Source: Neoarius graeffei (lineage: Eukaryota > Chordata > Actinopteri > Siluriformes > Ariidae). From it: 64,000 nt of DNA. Made by a program: the position numbers and the translations under genes. This document shows, in pieces, positions 11,253 to 63,740 of this stretch (within the stretch, counting starts at the first letter, position 1; every line of letters starts with the position of its first letter). The notes beneath the pieces are model-generated. The model searched no databases, had not been told where the DNA came from, and worked only from the letters and a program-made list of their open reading frames with translations. Location of the stretch: NCBI RefSeq assembly GCF_027579695.1, contig NC_083596.1, positions 18,241,255-18,305,254 on the forward strand, in the 5' to 3' direction.

Positions 11253-12853
11253 CAACCCCGATTCCAAAAAAGTTGGGACAAAGTACAAATTGTAAATAAA
11301 AGCGGAATGCAATGATGTGGAAGTTTCAAAATTCCATATTTTATTCAGAATAGAACATAGATGACATATCAAATGTTTAAACTGAGAAAATGTATCATTT
11401 AAAGAGAAAAATTAGGTGATTTTAAATTTCATGACAACACCACATCTCAAAAAAGTTGGGACAAGGCCATGTTTACCACTGTGAGACATCCCCTTTTCTC
11501 TTTACAACAGTCTGTAAACGTCTGGGGACTGAGGAGACAAGTTGCTCAAGTTTAGGGATAGGAATGTTAACCCATTCTTGTCTAATTTAAGATTCTAGTT
11601 GCTCAACTGTCTTAGGTCTTTTTTGTCGTATCTTCCGTTTTATGATGCGCCAAATGTTTTCTATGGGTGAAAGATCTGGACTGCAGGCTGGCCAGTTCAG
11701 TACCCGGACCCTTCTTCTACGCAGCCATGATGCTGTAATTGATGCAGTATGTGGTTTGGCATTGTCATGTTGGAAAATGCAAGGGCTTCCCTGAAAGAGA
11801 CATCGTCTGGATGGGAGCATATGTTGCTCTAGAACCTGGATATACCTTTCAGCATTGATGGTGTCTTTCCAGATGTGTAAGCTGCCCATGCCACACGCAC
11901 TAATGCAACCCCATACCATCAGAGATGCAGGCTTCTGAACTGAGCGCTGATAACAACTTGGGTCGTCCTTCTCCTCTTTAGTCCGAATGACATGGCGTCC
12001 CTGATTTCCATAAAGAACTTCAAATTTTGATTCGTCTGACCACAGAACAGTTTTCCACTTTGCCACAGTCCATTTTAAATGAGCCTTGGCCCAGAGAAGA
12101 CGTCTGCGCTTCTGGATCATGTTTAGATACGGCTTCTTCTTTGAACTATAGAGTTTTAGCTGGCAACGGCGGATGGCACGGTGAATTGTGTTCACAGATA
12201 ATGTTCTCTGGAAATATTCCTGAGCCCATTTTGTGATTTCCAATACAGAAGCATGCCTGTATGTGATGCAGTGCCGTCTAAGGGCCCGAAGATCACGGGC
12301 ACCCAGTATGGTTTTCCGGCCTTGACCCTTACGCACAGAGTTTCTTCCAGATTCTCTGAATCTTTTGATGATATTATGCACTATAGATGATGATATGTTC
12401 AAACTCTTTGCAATTTTACACTGTCGAACTCCTTTCTGATATTGCTCCACTATTTGTCGGTGCAGAATTAGGGGGATTGGTGATCCTCTTCCCATCTTTA
12501 CTTCTGAGAGCCGCTGCCACTCCAAGATGCTCTTTTTATACCCAGTCATGTTAATGACCTATTGCCAATTGACCTAATGAGTTGCAATTTGGTCCTCCAG
12601 CTGTTCCTTTTTTGTACCTTTAACTTTTTCAGCCTCTTATTGCCCCTGTCCCAACTTTTTTGAGATGTGTTGCTGTCATGAAATTTCAAATGAGCATTTG
12701 GCATGAAATTTCAAAATGTCTCACTTTCGACATTTGATATGTTGTCTATGTTCAATTGTGAATACAATATCAGTTTTTGAGATTTGTAAATTATTGCATT
12801 CCGTTTTTATTTACAATTTGTACTTTGTCCCAACTTTTTTGGAATTGGGGTTG
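11253..12853 (-). mobile_element. Tc1-like DNA transposon A
   Basis: A 1.6-kb element bounded by TA dinucleotides, with inverted ends CAACCCCGATTCCAAAA and TTGGAATTGGGGTTG. The inverted similarity extends through the GTTGGGACAAAGTACAAATTG segment. It carries one nearly intact transposase gene on the minus strand. It sits between SINE copies 2 and 3 and next to a TAATC microsatellite. Confidence 0.9.
11587..12549 (-). pseudogene. Tc1-like transposase, C-terminus cut by a stop
   Basis: 320 codons with a paired-type helix-turn-helix N-terminal region (about residues 20-130) and a DDE catalytic core. WSDESKFEV carries the first Asp (about 171), [11 protein letters not shown] the second, and [11 protein letters not shown] the Glu. 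Such transposases cut at the inverted repeats and paste into TA sites. A TAA follows LES at the 3' end. The same frame then continues with IRQEWVNIPIPKLEQLV for about 40 more codons to a second stop, so the gene lacks its C-terminal tail through one premature stop. The catalytic triad looks intact. Confidence 0.9.
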
Positions 12854-12887
12854 TAATCTAATCTAATCTAATCTAATCTAATATATA

Positions 12888-13239
12888 GGGCGGCACGGTG
12901 GTGTAGTGGTTAGTGCTGTCGCCTCACAGCAAGAAGGTCTGGGTTCGAGCCCCATGGCTGGCGAGGGCCTTTCTGTGCGGAGTTTGCATGTTGTCTACGT
13001 GGATTTCCTCCGGGTGCTCCAGTTTCCCCCACAGTCCAAAGACATGCAGGTTAGGTTAACTGGTGACTCTAAATTGACCGTAGGTGTGAATGGTTGTCTG
13101 TGTCTATGTGTCAGCCCTGTGATGACCTGGTGACTTGTCCAGGGTGTACCCTGCCTTTCGCCCGTAGTCAGCTGGGATAGGCTCCAGCTTGCCTGCGACC
13201 CTGTAGAACAGGATAAAGTGGCTAGAGATAATGAGATGA
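12888..13239 (+). mobile_element. tRNA-derived SINE, copy 3
   Basis: Plus-strand near full-length copy beginning GGGCGGCACGGTGGTG, with the A-box-like GTGTAGTGGTTAGTG, the B-box GGTTCGAGCC and the tail AATGAGATGA. It lies directly after a (TAATC)n microsatellite adjoining transposon A. Confidence 0.9.
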
Positions 13240-14575
13240 ATATAGAATATATGAAAGTTTACCTTTTTGAATTAAATTATGAAAAAAAGGAACTTTTTCA
13301 TGGTATTCTAATTTTTTGAGACGCACCAGTACACACACACACACACACACAATGAGGCAGTAGCCACAAAAATGAAGCGTAATCCAAAAATGAATAATTT
13401 AAAAATCACAGAAGTAAAATATACCAAGTAAACCTCCAAACCGAGGCTGACATACACATACTGTCACCATGACCGAATCTCTTATTTCTTGGAAATGGCC
13501 TGGTGCTAGAGCTCAGTGGAACACACTTTCCCTCTGTCACAGGGTTCTCAAAGTTTAGGGGAATAAAAGGGTATGAGGCAGAGAATAGGAGGGTACAATT
13601 AAAATGGCTGAAGCCCTTCACCGTGAGTGAGAAAAATGGAAAACTGGGTTTACCTGAGACACAATTTCAAGGCTTTTGGGGAGGAATTTCCAATTTATTG
13701 TAAACAGCAAAACAGAGTCGGTTTCTATTCGAGCTATTGAACAGACCATGGGCTCAGTCCAATTTTCCTGAGTCTTGTATTTTTTAAGGGAGATTGGTAT
13801 AGATAGATTGATGAGATTATATCCAACTTTACAAGAAATATCATCGCCCACACACATTCACAGGTTTTGACATCTTTATCACTGATTTTTGCACTGCTCT
13901 TTTTAAATTTGTCATTCACTTCAGTTTCTGAATCTTTTTTTATTATGTTGGCACATGTCCACTGACTTAATGTCACTAGTAAAATTAATTGTCAGTTTAA
14001 TAAAAATATCATTTCTCACTCACATCTCTCTCCTTTAGGATCACAAAGATACACATTCTAAGCTACATTATTATATTACAACATTCAAAATCCCAGATGA
14101 CATCCAAGTCAGTTGTTTTCTATTAATCTCTTACGTTTTATGAGGGGGAAAACACCCGGGGGCTATCACCTGGAAACGGAGTTCCCTTTTTTCTTTTAAC
14201 CGACCCCTGTATTACAGACGCTGCCAGATGTGCTCGGGGATGATCAGGGCTCTGAGTGTGCCTCCCCATGCCTGTTTTGTTCCTAAATCATCTTCATTGC
14301 TTGAAGAAGCTCAATCAATAATAATAATAATAATAATAATAAGTCAGTTTAGTCTGCACCACTGTTTGGTTCGTGCAAAGATAATGACACCCCTACACCT
14401 GGACGATTAAGATGCACTGTGATTGGTCAAAAGCTTGGTGCTCATGTGGTCATTATGTGTAGTCGAGTTTTATTCTTGGGTTTCAGTCAAGTGACTTTTC
14501 TTAGTGATTTCACTTCCAGTAAAACACCTGGTGGTCTAGCAAACCAAAACAGCTGCTGTAGTGCAAACAGCTAGT
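13240..14575. other. Intergenic, microsatellites only
   Basis: No recognisable gene. It contains (AC)n at about 13330..13350 and (AAT)n at about 14313..14340. The short open frames have no conserved motif. Confidence 0.45.
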
Positions 14576-14579
14576 GATA

Positions 14580-14925
14580 ACTTCGAGTACGCTCATAATC
14601 TAGAAACCGCTGCTCACTTTAGATATATTCAGGAGATTGCTATGTGCAATGGAATCGACCCCTACAGTCTGGGAAAGAAGGATCTGTGATACGATCTCAA
14701 ACACTACCCTTCGGTCGAGTTCCCCGACATCTCGAACTATCTGGTGTTGCAGACGTCCTTCTACACCGCAAAACAGATGAAAGCGTGGAAGAGTATGGAG
14801 GCTTACAACTTTTTTGTACATGGCTGGGTAAAGGACCTCGCTATCAAGTCGCTGCCGAATGAATCCTGTATCGTTTTTGCCCGAAGCGTTTCGTTCGCGT
14901 CTTTACAACAAAGCGCTGCAAGTTG
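14580..14925 (+). pseudogene. Repeat-borne coding fragment, family X copy 1
   Basis: A frame through this stretch reads EYAHNLETAAHFRYIQ, a stop, then [39 protein letters not shown] and [16 protein letters not shown]. Related peptides occur at 31132..31466 (+) and 63550..63740 (-). The shared pattern (ISNYLV..TSFYT.....W.S...Y...HGWV) recalls the exon before the SWIM zinc finger in fish repeat-borne SWIM/YqaJ-type proteins, which is my recollection of the family. The internal stop makes this copy a relic. Confidence 0.5.
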
Positions 14926-15750
14926 AAGTGTAAACAAACAACAGTTGACTCGATTCTCACTTGTGTTGGCTCTTATCTCTCAGGTAAATCATTCACAAAG
15001 ATCATCAGGAACCCCTTTAAAAGACCTGGATCTTAGTTAAACAAGACGGAGAAGTGATCACGGTGTATGGCTGGGGAAGAATTTTGTCGCGACCTTCATG
15101 CATATACTATAGACTTTATTATTCGTGGTTGTTTTGATCTTGCTGAAAGACTTGTTGAAAAGACTGCAAGGACACTCTGTTAAAGAAAGCAAGACTTTTC
15201 AGTATGGTGGGCATCAAGTGAGCAGTAAACAAAGAAACAGCAGTGCTTCGTGACTAAAAAAAAAAAAAGTACCGTAAAATAATGACACATAGCAAGAAAA
15301 GTATTTGGGAAACACTAAGGCCATAGCTGAGAGGGAAATATAAACCTTTCACCAAGTGATCACTGCAAACTCAAGCATGCTTCGACTCGGCTCGCTTCGA
15401 TTTGAGGTTCAAAATCTACCTTTCTCGACGTCTTTTTGTGAAATCCTGTGTTTGTTCACCCTTTTTTTAATTCGTTCACGGTGAACCCTGAAGAAACTTA
15501 TCAGTTTCACACTTTGATCGATTCGAACAATGCAAGCTCAAGGCATTTTTCATGCAAGCAATACACCTTCTCCGTACAAACGCTTTGATAGACCACCAGC
15601 TAAAGTTTTGAATAACTAATGAGGCGGATGTGACCTCACGTGAAACCCAAGAATTGTTCACGTTCATTGTTTACACTCTGGCTTCCCAAAGTCTCTTCAC
15701 TGGGGTTGGATTTCAGCAAACGGAGGGATTTCTATAAAAGATGACTTATG
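14926..15750. other. No gene recognised
   Basis: Non-coding stretch after the family X fragment, with a poly-A run at about 15257. It may be the remainder of the same repeat; nothing else can be supported. Confidence 0.35.
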
Positions 15751-15751
15751 A

Positions 15752-16158
15752 TCTCATCTCATCATCTCTAGCTGCTTTATCCTGTTCTCATCTCATTATC
15801 TCTAGCCGCTTTATCCTTCTACAGGGTCGCAGGCAAGCTGGAGCCTATCCCAGCTGACTATGGGCGAAAGGCGGGGTACACCCTGGACAAGCCGCCAGGT
15901 CATCACAGGGCTGACACAGAGACACAGACAACCATTCACACTCACATTCACACCTACGGTCAATTTAGAGTCACCAGTTAACCTAACCTGCATGTCTTTG
16001 GACTGTGGGGGAAACCGGAGCACCCGGAGGAAACCCACGCGGACACGGGGAGAACATGCAAACTCCACACAGAAAGGCCCTCGCCGGCCATGGGGCTCGA
16101 ACCCAGGACCTTCTTGCTGTGAGGCGACAGCGCTAACCACTACACCACCATGCCACCC
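15752..16158 (-). mobile_element. tRNA-derived SINE, copy 4 with doubled tail
   Basis: Full-length minus-strand copy. The tail end is present twice (CTCATCTCATCATCTC and CTCATCTCATTATCTC about 35 bp apart), so one SINE 3' end was probably inserted into or duplicated next to another. The downstream sequence to 16570 ends TTTGGGGTTGTA, the terminus of a Tc1-related MITE that hosts this insertion. Confidence 0.85.
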
Positions 16159-16824
16159 AGTACTCAACATAATGGTATTAAATAAAAATTTCACTCTGTA
16201 TGGGGTATCTTTTGACTTGAAAAAAGCATAGAAAAATTGCCCATGTTTACCTCTGAACGCAAAATCTTTTATGAGGAAAGAAAAGTCAGTAATGGAGTTA
16301 CGTCAGAAAAAACGAACTTTCATTTCTTAAAATTCAAACCAAGATTTCTCTGACGCGACATTGCTGTAATCAGGGTGATGATTATTTAATCTGGTTTTCA
16401 GTCCATTTTGCATTGGATTCCATACTTTAGCGATATCACTGAGCTGACAAGGCTATCTTAATAATTCCATAATTTTGGCCTCTCTGCTGAAGAATTGCCC
16501 ATTTACAAATCATTGTTTTCAGTTTTAATTTCAGTATACTGTCCCAGCTTTCTCTGATTTGGGGTTGTATACAACCACAACATTTAATGCAAAGCCAACT
16601 GACCTTTTCGGATGGTATTGCAAAATGTGTGTGTAAGTGTTTTAGTATTGAAAAGAAGGCATTGGTATGACTGGGACTGAGTAAATATTAGCTTTCCTGA
16701 TAACATAAAATAAAGCATAGGAACATAATGCAGCACTTGACTCTGAGACCCAAGACTATAGAGAGCTTATCAAATAGCCTATCAAATGCAGCTGCTTTGT
16801 GTGCCTTAGCATGGGATTGAGACT

Positions 16825-17852
16825 CAGCAAGAAGGTTCTGGGTTCGAGTCCAGCAGCCAACAGGGGCCTTTCTGTGTGGAGTTTGCATGTTGTCTGTGTG
16901 GGTTTCCTCCGGGTGTTCCGGTTTCCCTCACAGTTCAAAAGACATGCAGATTAAGTACAATGGGGCCACCGTAATTGGCGCAAGCTGTAGTGGTTTCCCA
17001 GCCATAAAGTATGTAGATATATATCTTGCTATGGCAAAGCTATACCAACTTTACCAACAATAAGGGATTGAGACTAAAATAGCTTAAAATTCATGTCAGT
17101 TTGGAATATCTGGATCATATGTGGATAAAAGTTTGTATCCTAACTCTCCATGCAAACAAACAGAACTCACTTTAAGATAAATATAAATATGGAAACTCAC
17201 CTCACTTATTAGGCACACCTAGTTTGTATCCAGCTTGGCCATTTTATCAAGTGAACCTATCATATATTGTCGGTGCACTTTGTAGTGAGGTATCCTCTAC
17301 GCTCTCTAACATGGAAAGGAACCACCATTGATCAGATATCGGTTAGTTGGTGGCCTATTCTCAAGACATTTCACACTCAGGTCTGAGAAACTGAACAGAC
17401 TACAGTCAAAAATGATGCAAGGAATAATATCACTGACCAGGTAGTGTGAAGCAAATGTACTGTTACCACCCAAAATATCCATCCATGCATCCATCCATTA
17501 TCTGTAGCCGCTTCTACAGGGTCGCAGGCAAGCTGGAGCCTATCCCAGCTGACTATGAGCGAGAGACGGGGTACACCCTGGACAAGTTTCCAGGTTATCG
17601 CAGGGCTGACACACAGAGACAAACAGTCATTCACACTCACATTCACACCTACGGTCAATTTAGAGCCACCAATTAACCTAACCTGCAAGTCTTTGAACTG
17701 TGGGGGAAACCGGAGCACCCGGAGGAAACCCACGCAGACACGGAGAGAACATGCAAACTCCACACAGAATGGCCCTCGCTGGCCGCTGGGCTCGAACCCA
17801 GGACGTTCTTGCTGTGAGGCGACAGTACTAACCACTACACCACCGTGCCGCC
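16825..17852. repeat. Duplicated block, copy A (about 1 kb)
   Basis: It begins in a SINE head (CAGCAAGAAGG) that passes at about 16960 into a non-SINE body (GTAATTGGCGCAAGC onward) and ends in a minus-strand SINE (17478..17852). The same arrangement recurs at 19064..20056 with few differences. The SINE here is flanked by CACCCAAAATA on both sides, so the SINE inserted in this copy's ancestor. Confidence 0.85.
17478..17852 (-). mobile_element. tRNA-derived SINE, copy 5
   Basis: Minus-strand copy with a CCATCC-rich 3' tail instead of the ATGAG tail. The target duplication CACCCAAAATA lies on both sides. It is part of duplicated block A. Confidence 0.85.
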
Positions 17853-18251
17853 CCCACCCAAAATAATTAATTAAAAATAATAAAGTATGAATTATCTTAC
17901 AGTAACATCCAGTACATCCCAAAGTGTTTTCTTTGCCAGTGATTAAATTTTTTAACACTGACTAATGAATGGTACATTATACTTCTTCATCATTTATATT
18001 TATTAATATTGTGGAACATCCACCAGAAAGTTAGGTCCTGTTATCAATAAAATCACTCAGGGAATGTTATCATTCCCCCACCATGCAGCCTTTCTTTTTT
18101 CTCTCTTTTGGAGTTAATAAGACAAAAAAAAATTTCCAAGACCACAAAACACAGATGTGTGTTCTAGAGGTTTTCTTGTGGTGGAAAACTTGCTGACTGC
18201 TCAAAGCACTGACACTCAACCTCCTTACAGAAAACTTCACCATATCAAAGA

Positions 18252-18609
18252 TCCATTCCATCCATCCATTATCTGTAACCACTTATCCTGTGCAGGGTCA
18301 CGGACAAGCTGGAACCTATCCCAGAGGTGCGAGAGGTGGGGTACACCCTGAACAAGTCACCAGATCATCGCAGGGCTGACACAGAGAGACAAACAACCAT
18401 TCACACCTACTGTCAGTTTGGAGCCGCCAGTTAGCCTAACCTGCATGTCTTTGGACTGTGGGGAAACCAGAGCACCCGGAGGAAACCCACACAGACACGA
18501 GGAGAACATGCAAACTCCACACAGAAAGGCCCCCATCAGTTACTGGTCTCGAACCCAGAACCTTCTTGCTGTGAGGCGACAGTGCAAACCACTACACCAT
18601 CGTGCCATC
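18252..18609 (-). mobile_element. tRNA-derived SINE, copy 6
   Basis: Minus-strand copy with a CCATCC tail. It is flanked by CATATCAAAGAT (left) and CATATTAAAGAT (right), a 12-bp target duplication with one mismatch. Confidence 0.85.
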
Positions 18610-19063
18610 CCATATTAAAGATATGTTTTTCTTTCTTAAATAACAATGTTTTCTTAATCCTTTATTATTAGGCTTAGATCATGTGAAGCATCCATCATAT
18701 ACAATACTGTACAAAAGCCATTGGCACATGCAAAGTAATCCTGCAAAGCAAATATGCCTTGAAAAATAATGAAGTTAAATATTTCTACATACAAAATACT
18801 CTAGTAAACATTAATAAACGAAACAAAATCAATATTTGGTCTGATGACCCTTTGTAGTCAAAATAGTACTCTCAGGTACAGTGTGCGCAGCTTTATCAGG
18901 AAATGAGCTGTCGGTTTTACTGAGCATCTTCCAGAACCAGTAACAGTTCTTCTGGACACTTTGTCACACTTGCTTCTTATTTTTGTCGCAAAAACTGGTA
19001 GCCTTCATTATGTTTTCTTTTTTTAATCTGAAAAGTGGTGTAATGGTTAGCACCGTTGCCTCC

Positions 19064-20056
19064 CAGCAAGAAGTTTCTGGGTTCGAGCCCAGCAGCCGAC
19101 AGGGGCCTTTCTGTGTGGAGTTTGCATGTTGTCTGTGTGGGTTTCCTCCGGGTGTTCCGGTTTCCCTCACAGTTCAAAAGGCATGCAGATTAAGTACAAT
19201 GGGGCCACCGTAATTGGCGCAAGCTGTAGTGGTTTCCCAGCCATAAAGTATGTAGATATATATCTTGCTATGGCAAAGCTATACCAACTTTACCAACAAT
19301 AAGGGATTGAGACTAAAATAGCTTAAAATTCATGTCAGTTTGGAATATCTGGATCATATGTGGATAAAAGTTTGTATCCTAACTCTCCATGCAAACAAAC
19401 AGAACTCACTTTAAGATAAATATAAATATGGAAACTCACCTCACTTATTAGGCACACCTAGCTGGTGTCCAGCTTGGCCATTTTATCAAGTGAACCTATC
19501 ATATATTGTCGGTGCACTTTGTAGTGAGGTATCCTCTACGCTCTCTAACATGGAAAGGAACCACCATTGATCAGATATCGGTTAGTTGATGGCCTATTCT
19601 TAAGACATTTCACACTAAGGTCTGAGAAACTGAACAGACTACAGTCAAAAATGATGCAAGGTAGTGTGAAGCAAATGTACTGTTACCACCCAAAATATCC
19701 ATTCATCCATTACCTGTAGCCGCTTACCCTGTTCTACAAGGTCGTAGGCAAGCTGGAGCCTATCCCAGCTGACTATGGGCAAGAGGCGGGATACACCCTG
19801 AACAAGTCACCAGGTTATCACACCACTGACACATAGAGACAAACAGCCATTCACACTCACACCTATGGTCAATTTAGAGCCACCAATTACCCTAACCTGC
19901 ATAGCTTTGGACTGTGGGGGAAACCGGAGCACCCGGAGGAAACAACAGACAACACGCAAACTCCACACAGAAAGGCCCTTGTCGGCCACTGGGCTCGAAC
20001 GCAGAACCTTCTTGCTGTGAGGCAACAGTGCTAACCACTACACCACCGTGCCACCC
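19064..20056. repeat. Duplicated block, copy B (about 1 kb)
   Basis: Direct repeat of 16825..17852. The clearest difference is a 19-bp deletion near 19661, between short AGG repeats, relative to copy A. The closing SINE differs more. Confidence 0.85.
19696..20056 (-). mobile_element. tRNA-derived SINE, copy 7
   Basis: Minus-strand copy at the same position in block B as copy 5 in block A. More diverged, with internal deletions in the body. Confidence 0.8.
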
Positions 20057-20070
20057 TTAATGTAGGAATC

Positions 20071-20791
20071 CATCCATCCATTATCTGTAGCCACTTATCC
20101 TGTCCTATCCCAGCTGACTATGGGCGAGAGGCGGGGTACACCCTGGACAAGTCACCAGGTCATCGCAGGGCTAACACATACTGTAGACACAGACAACCAT
20201 TCACACTCACATTCACACCTACGGTCAATTTAGAGCCACCAATTCGCCTAACCTGCATGCCTTTGGACTGTGGGGGAAACCGGAGCACCTGGAGGAAACC
20301 CATGCGGACACAGGGAGAGCATGCAAACTCCGCACAGAAAGGCCCTCGTCAGCCGCTGGGCTCGAACCCAGGACCTTCTTGCTGTGAGGCGACAGTGCTA
20401 ACCACTACACCACCATAATGTCTCTCATTCTCATCTCATTATCTCTCGCCGCTTTATCCTGTTCTACAGGGTCGCAGGCAAGCTGGAGCCTATCCCAGCT
20501 GACTACGGGCGAAAGGCGGGGTACACCCTGGACAAGTCACCAGGTCATCACAGGGCTGACACATAGACACAGACAACCATTCACATTCACACCTACGGTC
20601 AATTTAGAGTCACCAGTTAACCTAACCTGCATGTCTTTGGACTGTGGGGGAAACCGGAGCACCCGGAGGAAACCCACGCGGACACGGGGAGAACATGCAA
20701 ACTCCACACAGAAAGGCCCTCGTCAGCTGCTGGGCTCGAACCCAGGACCTTCTTGCTGTGAGGCGACAGCGCTAACCGCTACACCACCATA
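20071..20791 (-). mobile_element. Two tandem SINEs (copies 8 and 9)
   Basis: Two minus-strand SINEs (about 20071..20418 and 20425..20791). The pair is bounded by AATGTAGGAATC on each side (20059..20070 and 20792..20803). The second copy is bounded by CACCATAATGT on both sides, so it landed at the end of the first. Confidence 0.85.
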
Positions 20792-20879
20792 ATGTAGGAA
20801 TCATAAAATAAAAATCTATAACAAAGTTTGTACTTAAAAAAAAAAAAATAGGGTGCCTGTAGACTTTCGCACAGTACTG

Positions 20880-21422
20880 GCGAGTCCCTGTGAATGAGTT
20901 GTTACTATAGCAACCATGACTTTATAACCAGCGCATTAATAGTCGACATGAACTTGTGAATTGAATTATATTGCTTTACACTATATTGCTATGCAAAACA
21001 ATCAACACCTTCTGACCAATCAGATTCGAGAATTCAACAGCGCTCCTAATCAGCTAATTTACATAAACCCGCCTCCAAACTAGGAAAATACTAGTATTCA
21101 TTGGGCTGTGTTTATGATTGACATGTACTGGAGCCAATCATTTTCCAGGGAGCTGTCAGTGGAATTTCAAACCTCAGGAAAACGGAAACTTTCCAAAGTA
21201 CCGGTATCAGTCAGTCTGTCTGTCTGTTGGTTAGTCGTAGCCTCGGTCCTGGAGAGGCAGTTAATGGTTGGGAAATGTAGGAGAGGTTTAAGTTTAATCA
21301 TGTTTGGTGTTATTTAACCACGACTAAGTTAGCCCGGAGGACGGGTTCTCTTTAAGATAGGTAACTTAGTCACTTAACAAATAAACCGAAACCTGCTGCT
21401 TGACGCTTTTCCTCCCTCACAC

Positions 21423-21467
<45 letters not shown>
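20880..21467 (+). promoter_or_regulatory. pkn3 5' flank with (GA)n
   Basis: Upstream of the first pkn3 codon. It contains GAGCCAATCA (inverted CCAAT-type box) at about 21131 and a (GA)n tract (about 21424..21454) followed by (GACA)n that ends at the start codon. No TATA box is obvious. The promoter assignment rests on position alone. Confidence 0.4.
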
Positions 21468-62270
<40,803 letters not shown>

Positions 62271-62274
62271 CATT

Positions 62275-62472
62275 ATGTCTGCCGCTGGCAGACATTTTAC
62301 CATTTTGCATCCTACTGTAAATTATTTGTACCCTGCTATTCTCCCAAACTTTGAAGCCCCTGGTTGCATCCGACGTCACACTACAGCTCGCGATGCTTTA
62401 CGATGGGTTATCGATGAAAATGAGGCATTTTGGTGGCGATATACACGTGAGCTAAAACTTGTGGTCGCACAG
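62275..62472 (+). pseudogene. Unknown exon-like frame
   Basis: ATG-started open frame MSAAGRHFTILHPTVNYLYP, then NFEAPGCIRRHTTARDALRW and VIDENEAFWWRYTRELKLV, ending at GCACA|GTAAGTG, a strong donor. The codon pattern and donor look like a real coding exon, but I recognise no family and it does not fit pkn3. Its position beside a foldback element suggests it is transposon-borne. Confidence 0.35.
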
Positions 62473-62599
62473 TAAGTGAACACTTGACTGTCGTACCTTT
62501 GCACGCTTGAGCCTGGCGCACGCTCAGGGACCCAGTCGTTATAGGAAACACCGGATACTGGGCGCAATAGGCCATTTGCAGGAATTGGTCACGTGTCAA

Positions 62600-63250
62600 T
62601 TTTCTCCATAGCAACAAGCCCATGGTAGGCAAGCTAACTTGACATTTCCTTGACAACCATAAGAGTTTGACTGGCAATGCGAAGCAATCATTTCTGTAAT
62701 AGCTGTTTTGACCTTTTCTACTGTCTTATTTATTTATTTTTTAAACCCGAATTTTCATGTGTACTTGGAAAAAGTTTGTGGTTTTAACTTCTATCGTAAG
62801 TTAAAGCCAATCATTGGCCGTAAGAGTTTTTTGGACTCAAGTTGGTTGCTGCCGAAAGAAATTCACGTGCGAAATGGCGGATATATCTGCATTTTATTTT
62901 CAATAATCTTCACACATTAAGCGAATGATAAAGGTAGAAAAGGAGAAATTATAAGTTATAAACATACCTGAGAGATCCGCCATTTCGCACGTGAATTTCT
63001 TTTGGCAGCGAACAACTTGAGTCCAAAAAACTCTTACGGCCAATGATTCGCTTTAACTTATGACAGAAGTTAAAACCACAAACTTTTTTCCAAGTACACA
63101 CGAAAATTCGGGTCAAAAAAGACAGTAGAAAAGGTAAAAACAGCTATTATAGATATGGATTGCTTCACATCGCCAGTCAAACTCTTATGGTTGTCAAGGA
63201 ATGTCAAGTTAGCTTGCCCACCACGGGCTTGTTGCTCTGGGGAAAAGACA
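62600..63250. mobile_element. Long foldback element
   Basis: Arms of about 285 bp (62600..62886 and 62966..63250) are inverse complements with scattered mismatches: AGCAACAAGCCC, AAGCTAACTTGACATT, GGCCGTAAGAGTTTTTTGGA and AATTCACGTGCGAAATGGCG all have partners. The loop is about 80 bp. No transposase and no clear target duplication. Confidence 0.85.
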
Positions 63251-63549
63251 TAAATAACAAAAATGCAGAAATGTAATACTGTAAAGCTCGTTTATATTAA
63301 AAGGTGCATTGATTTGATTTTTTTTTTTTTGGAAGTCATCAAATGTGAATTGATTAAAAACAAGTCTCTTGTACCATATTAATCATTTTCACCTGGTAGT
63401 CCACCAAGAAGGGGAATTTATTTCCAAATAAATTGCAACTTTTTGCTGATTAAAATTAATAGTTTTGGGGTAAAAAAAAAAAGCCGAAAATCATTAGCTC
63501 CCACCCCCTGGGCCCCCACTGGGGCTCTGCCCCTGGGACCCGCTGGGTG

Positions 63550-63740
63550 CCTGCAGCCCCCAAACCCTCGGCTTTTTTCAGACTTTTTAAATATTTTTCA
63601 TTCTCATCCCTGTCTTTAACCCAGCTGCGTATAAAAAGTGGTTCGCCTCCATGCTCTTCTAGGTTTTTGTCTGTGTAGAATGATGTCTGCAGCACCAGGT
63701 AGTTTGAGATGTCTGAGAATTCAACGGGTAGATAACTTTC
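63550..63740 (-). pseudogene. Repeat-borne coding fragment, family X copy 3
   Basis: Minus-strand frame with [20 protein letters not shown] and TDKNLEEHGGEPLFIRSWVK, very close to copy 1 ([18 protein letters not shown]). It is followed (to 63490) by a Gly/Pro-rich translation of the G/C-run block CCCCTGGGCCCCCACTGGGG, which is not coding-like. Confidence 0.5.

Larger units (their letters stand above)
18701..20879. mobile_element. Old MITE split by SINEs and block B
   Basis: The outer parts (18701..19036 and about 20804..20879) match, in order, the element at 43033..43881, including ACTGTACAAAAGCC at the left and a GGGTGCCT...GCACAGTACTG right end. Everything between 19037 and about 20803 is inserted: a SINE head, duplicated block B and three SINEs. 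The inverted ends and TA context suggest a Tc1-related non-autonomous element. Confidence 0.7.

Noticed and set aside
12888..13239. tRNA genes at SINE heads (also at 28619, 39484 and 43393)
   Set aside because: A- and B-box-like sequences are present but the cloverleaf cannot be completed and each is joined to a repeated SINE body.
15811..16194. 100-190-codon frames overlapping SINE copies (also 17377..17958, 20418..20792)
   Set aside because: The same peptides recur wherever the SINE occurs; they are translations of SINE DNA.
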